From Proteobacteria bacterium UBA1847 (GTDB lineage: Bacteria > Pseudomonadota > Gammaproteobacteria > Steroidobacterales > Woeseiaceae): 13,362 nt of DNA. Within the stretch, counting starts at the first letter, position 1, and every line of letters starts with the position of its first letter. Shown piece after piece: positions 13,307-13,362 of this stretch. The notes under the pieces were generated by a model. That model saw only the letters and a list, made by a program, of their open reading frames with translations. It ran no database searches and was not told where the DNA came from. The position numbers and the translations under genes were made by a program. The stretch is taken from contig DDIP01000096.1 of NCBI GenBank assembly GCA_002338605.1, positions 1-13,362 of the forward strand, in the 5' to 3' direction.

Positions 13307-13362
13307 ATGTCACATTCAAAGATTTCGTATCCGCTGTGCACCGCACTCCTGCTCTCCATCTT
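13307..13362 (+). CDS. Start of an exported protein, cut by the window edge
   Basis: Eighteen codons are visible, reading MSHSKISYPLCTALLLSI, a short polar start followed by a hydrophobic core typical of a signal peptide. AGGGAA at 13295-13300 lies 6 bases before the ATG, a good ribosome site. The Cys11 could be part of a lipobox only if the hydrophobic stretch continued differently, so a plain signal peptide is more likely. The gene begins 96 bases after the DUF5916 stop on the same strand, so an operon is possible. The product cannot be named. Confidence 0.6.
   Translation, partial: MSHSKISYPLCTALLLSI

Overview
The window reads as a moderately GC-rich chromosomal segment of a Gram-negative bacterium, most likely a marine or sediment gammaproteobacterium. 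The support is indirect: a lipobox lipoprotein with CHRD domains, a DUF5916 outer-membrane barrel, a CadC-like winged-helix/TPR regulator, a DUF2797 protein and a GlsB/YeaQ-type membrane protein. I infer something near the Woeseia/Steroidobacter side of the class, with low confidence. I see no rRNA, tRNA, CRISPR array, IS element or plasmid/phage hallmark.

Layout. (a) 1-1580: an eroded Fic gene on the + strand, with its catalytic loop destroyed, converges on an intact Fic-winged-helix gene on the - strand that has an inverted repeat in its promoter region. (b) 1581-1993: non-coding DNA with a second inverted repeat, leading to a small exported ankyrin-repeat protein (1994-2494, +). (c) 2651-5210: a large membrane-tethered transcription regulator (- strand: winged helix, membrane helix, TolB/FlgO-like domain, TPRs) diverges from a 932-residue lipoprotein (5211-8009, +) with three CHRD domains and a ZU5-like region. 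The regulator very probably starts at a TTG at 4930, not at the upstream ATG at 5089. A palindromic site lies over a possible promoter between the two genes, and a good intrinsic terminator ends the lipoprotein gene. (d) 8201-9729: a MATE transporter gene that has lost its centre in frame, overlapping by one base a quinone-oxidoreductase-like MDR gene, then a short open stretch that looks like the 3' end of a lost gene. (e) 9740-10883: a GlsB/YeaQ-family gene (-) divergent from a DUF2797 gene (+). (f) 11015-13210: a DUF5916 protein (CBM9-like domain plus barrel), then the first 18 codons of another exported protein.

How the genes fit together. The only strong case for a working unit is the regulator/lipoprotein divergent pair, which may sense an envelope state and control a surface lipoprotein. 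The MATE remnant and MDR gene form a translationally coupled pair whose first member is probably dead. Several scars (Fic remnant, MATE deletion, orphan 3' fragment) suggest a region undergoing gene loss. I found no complete defence or mobile system. The best candidates for new biology are the divergent regulator/CHRD-lipoprotein pair, the Fic gene with its candidate operator, and the DUF2797 protein.
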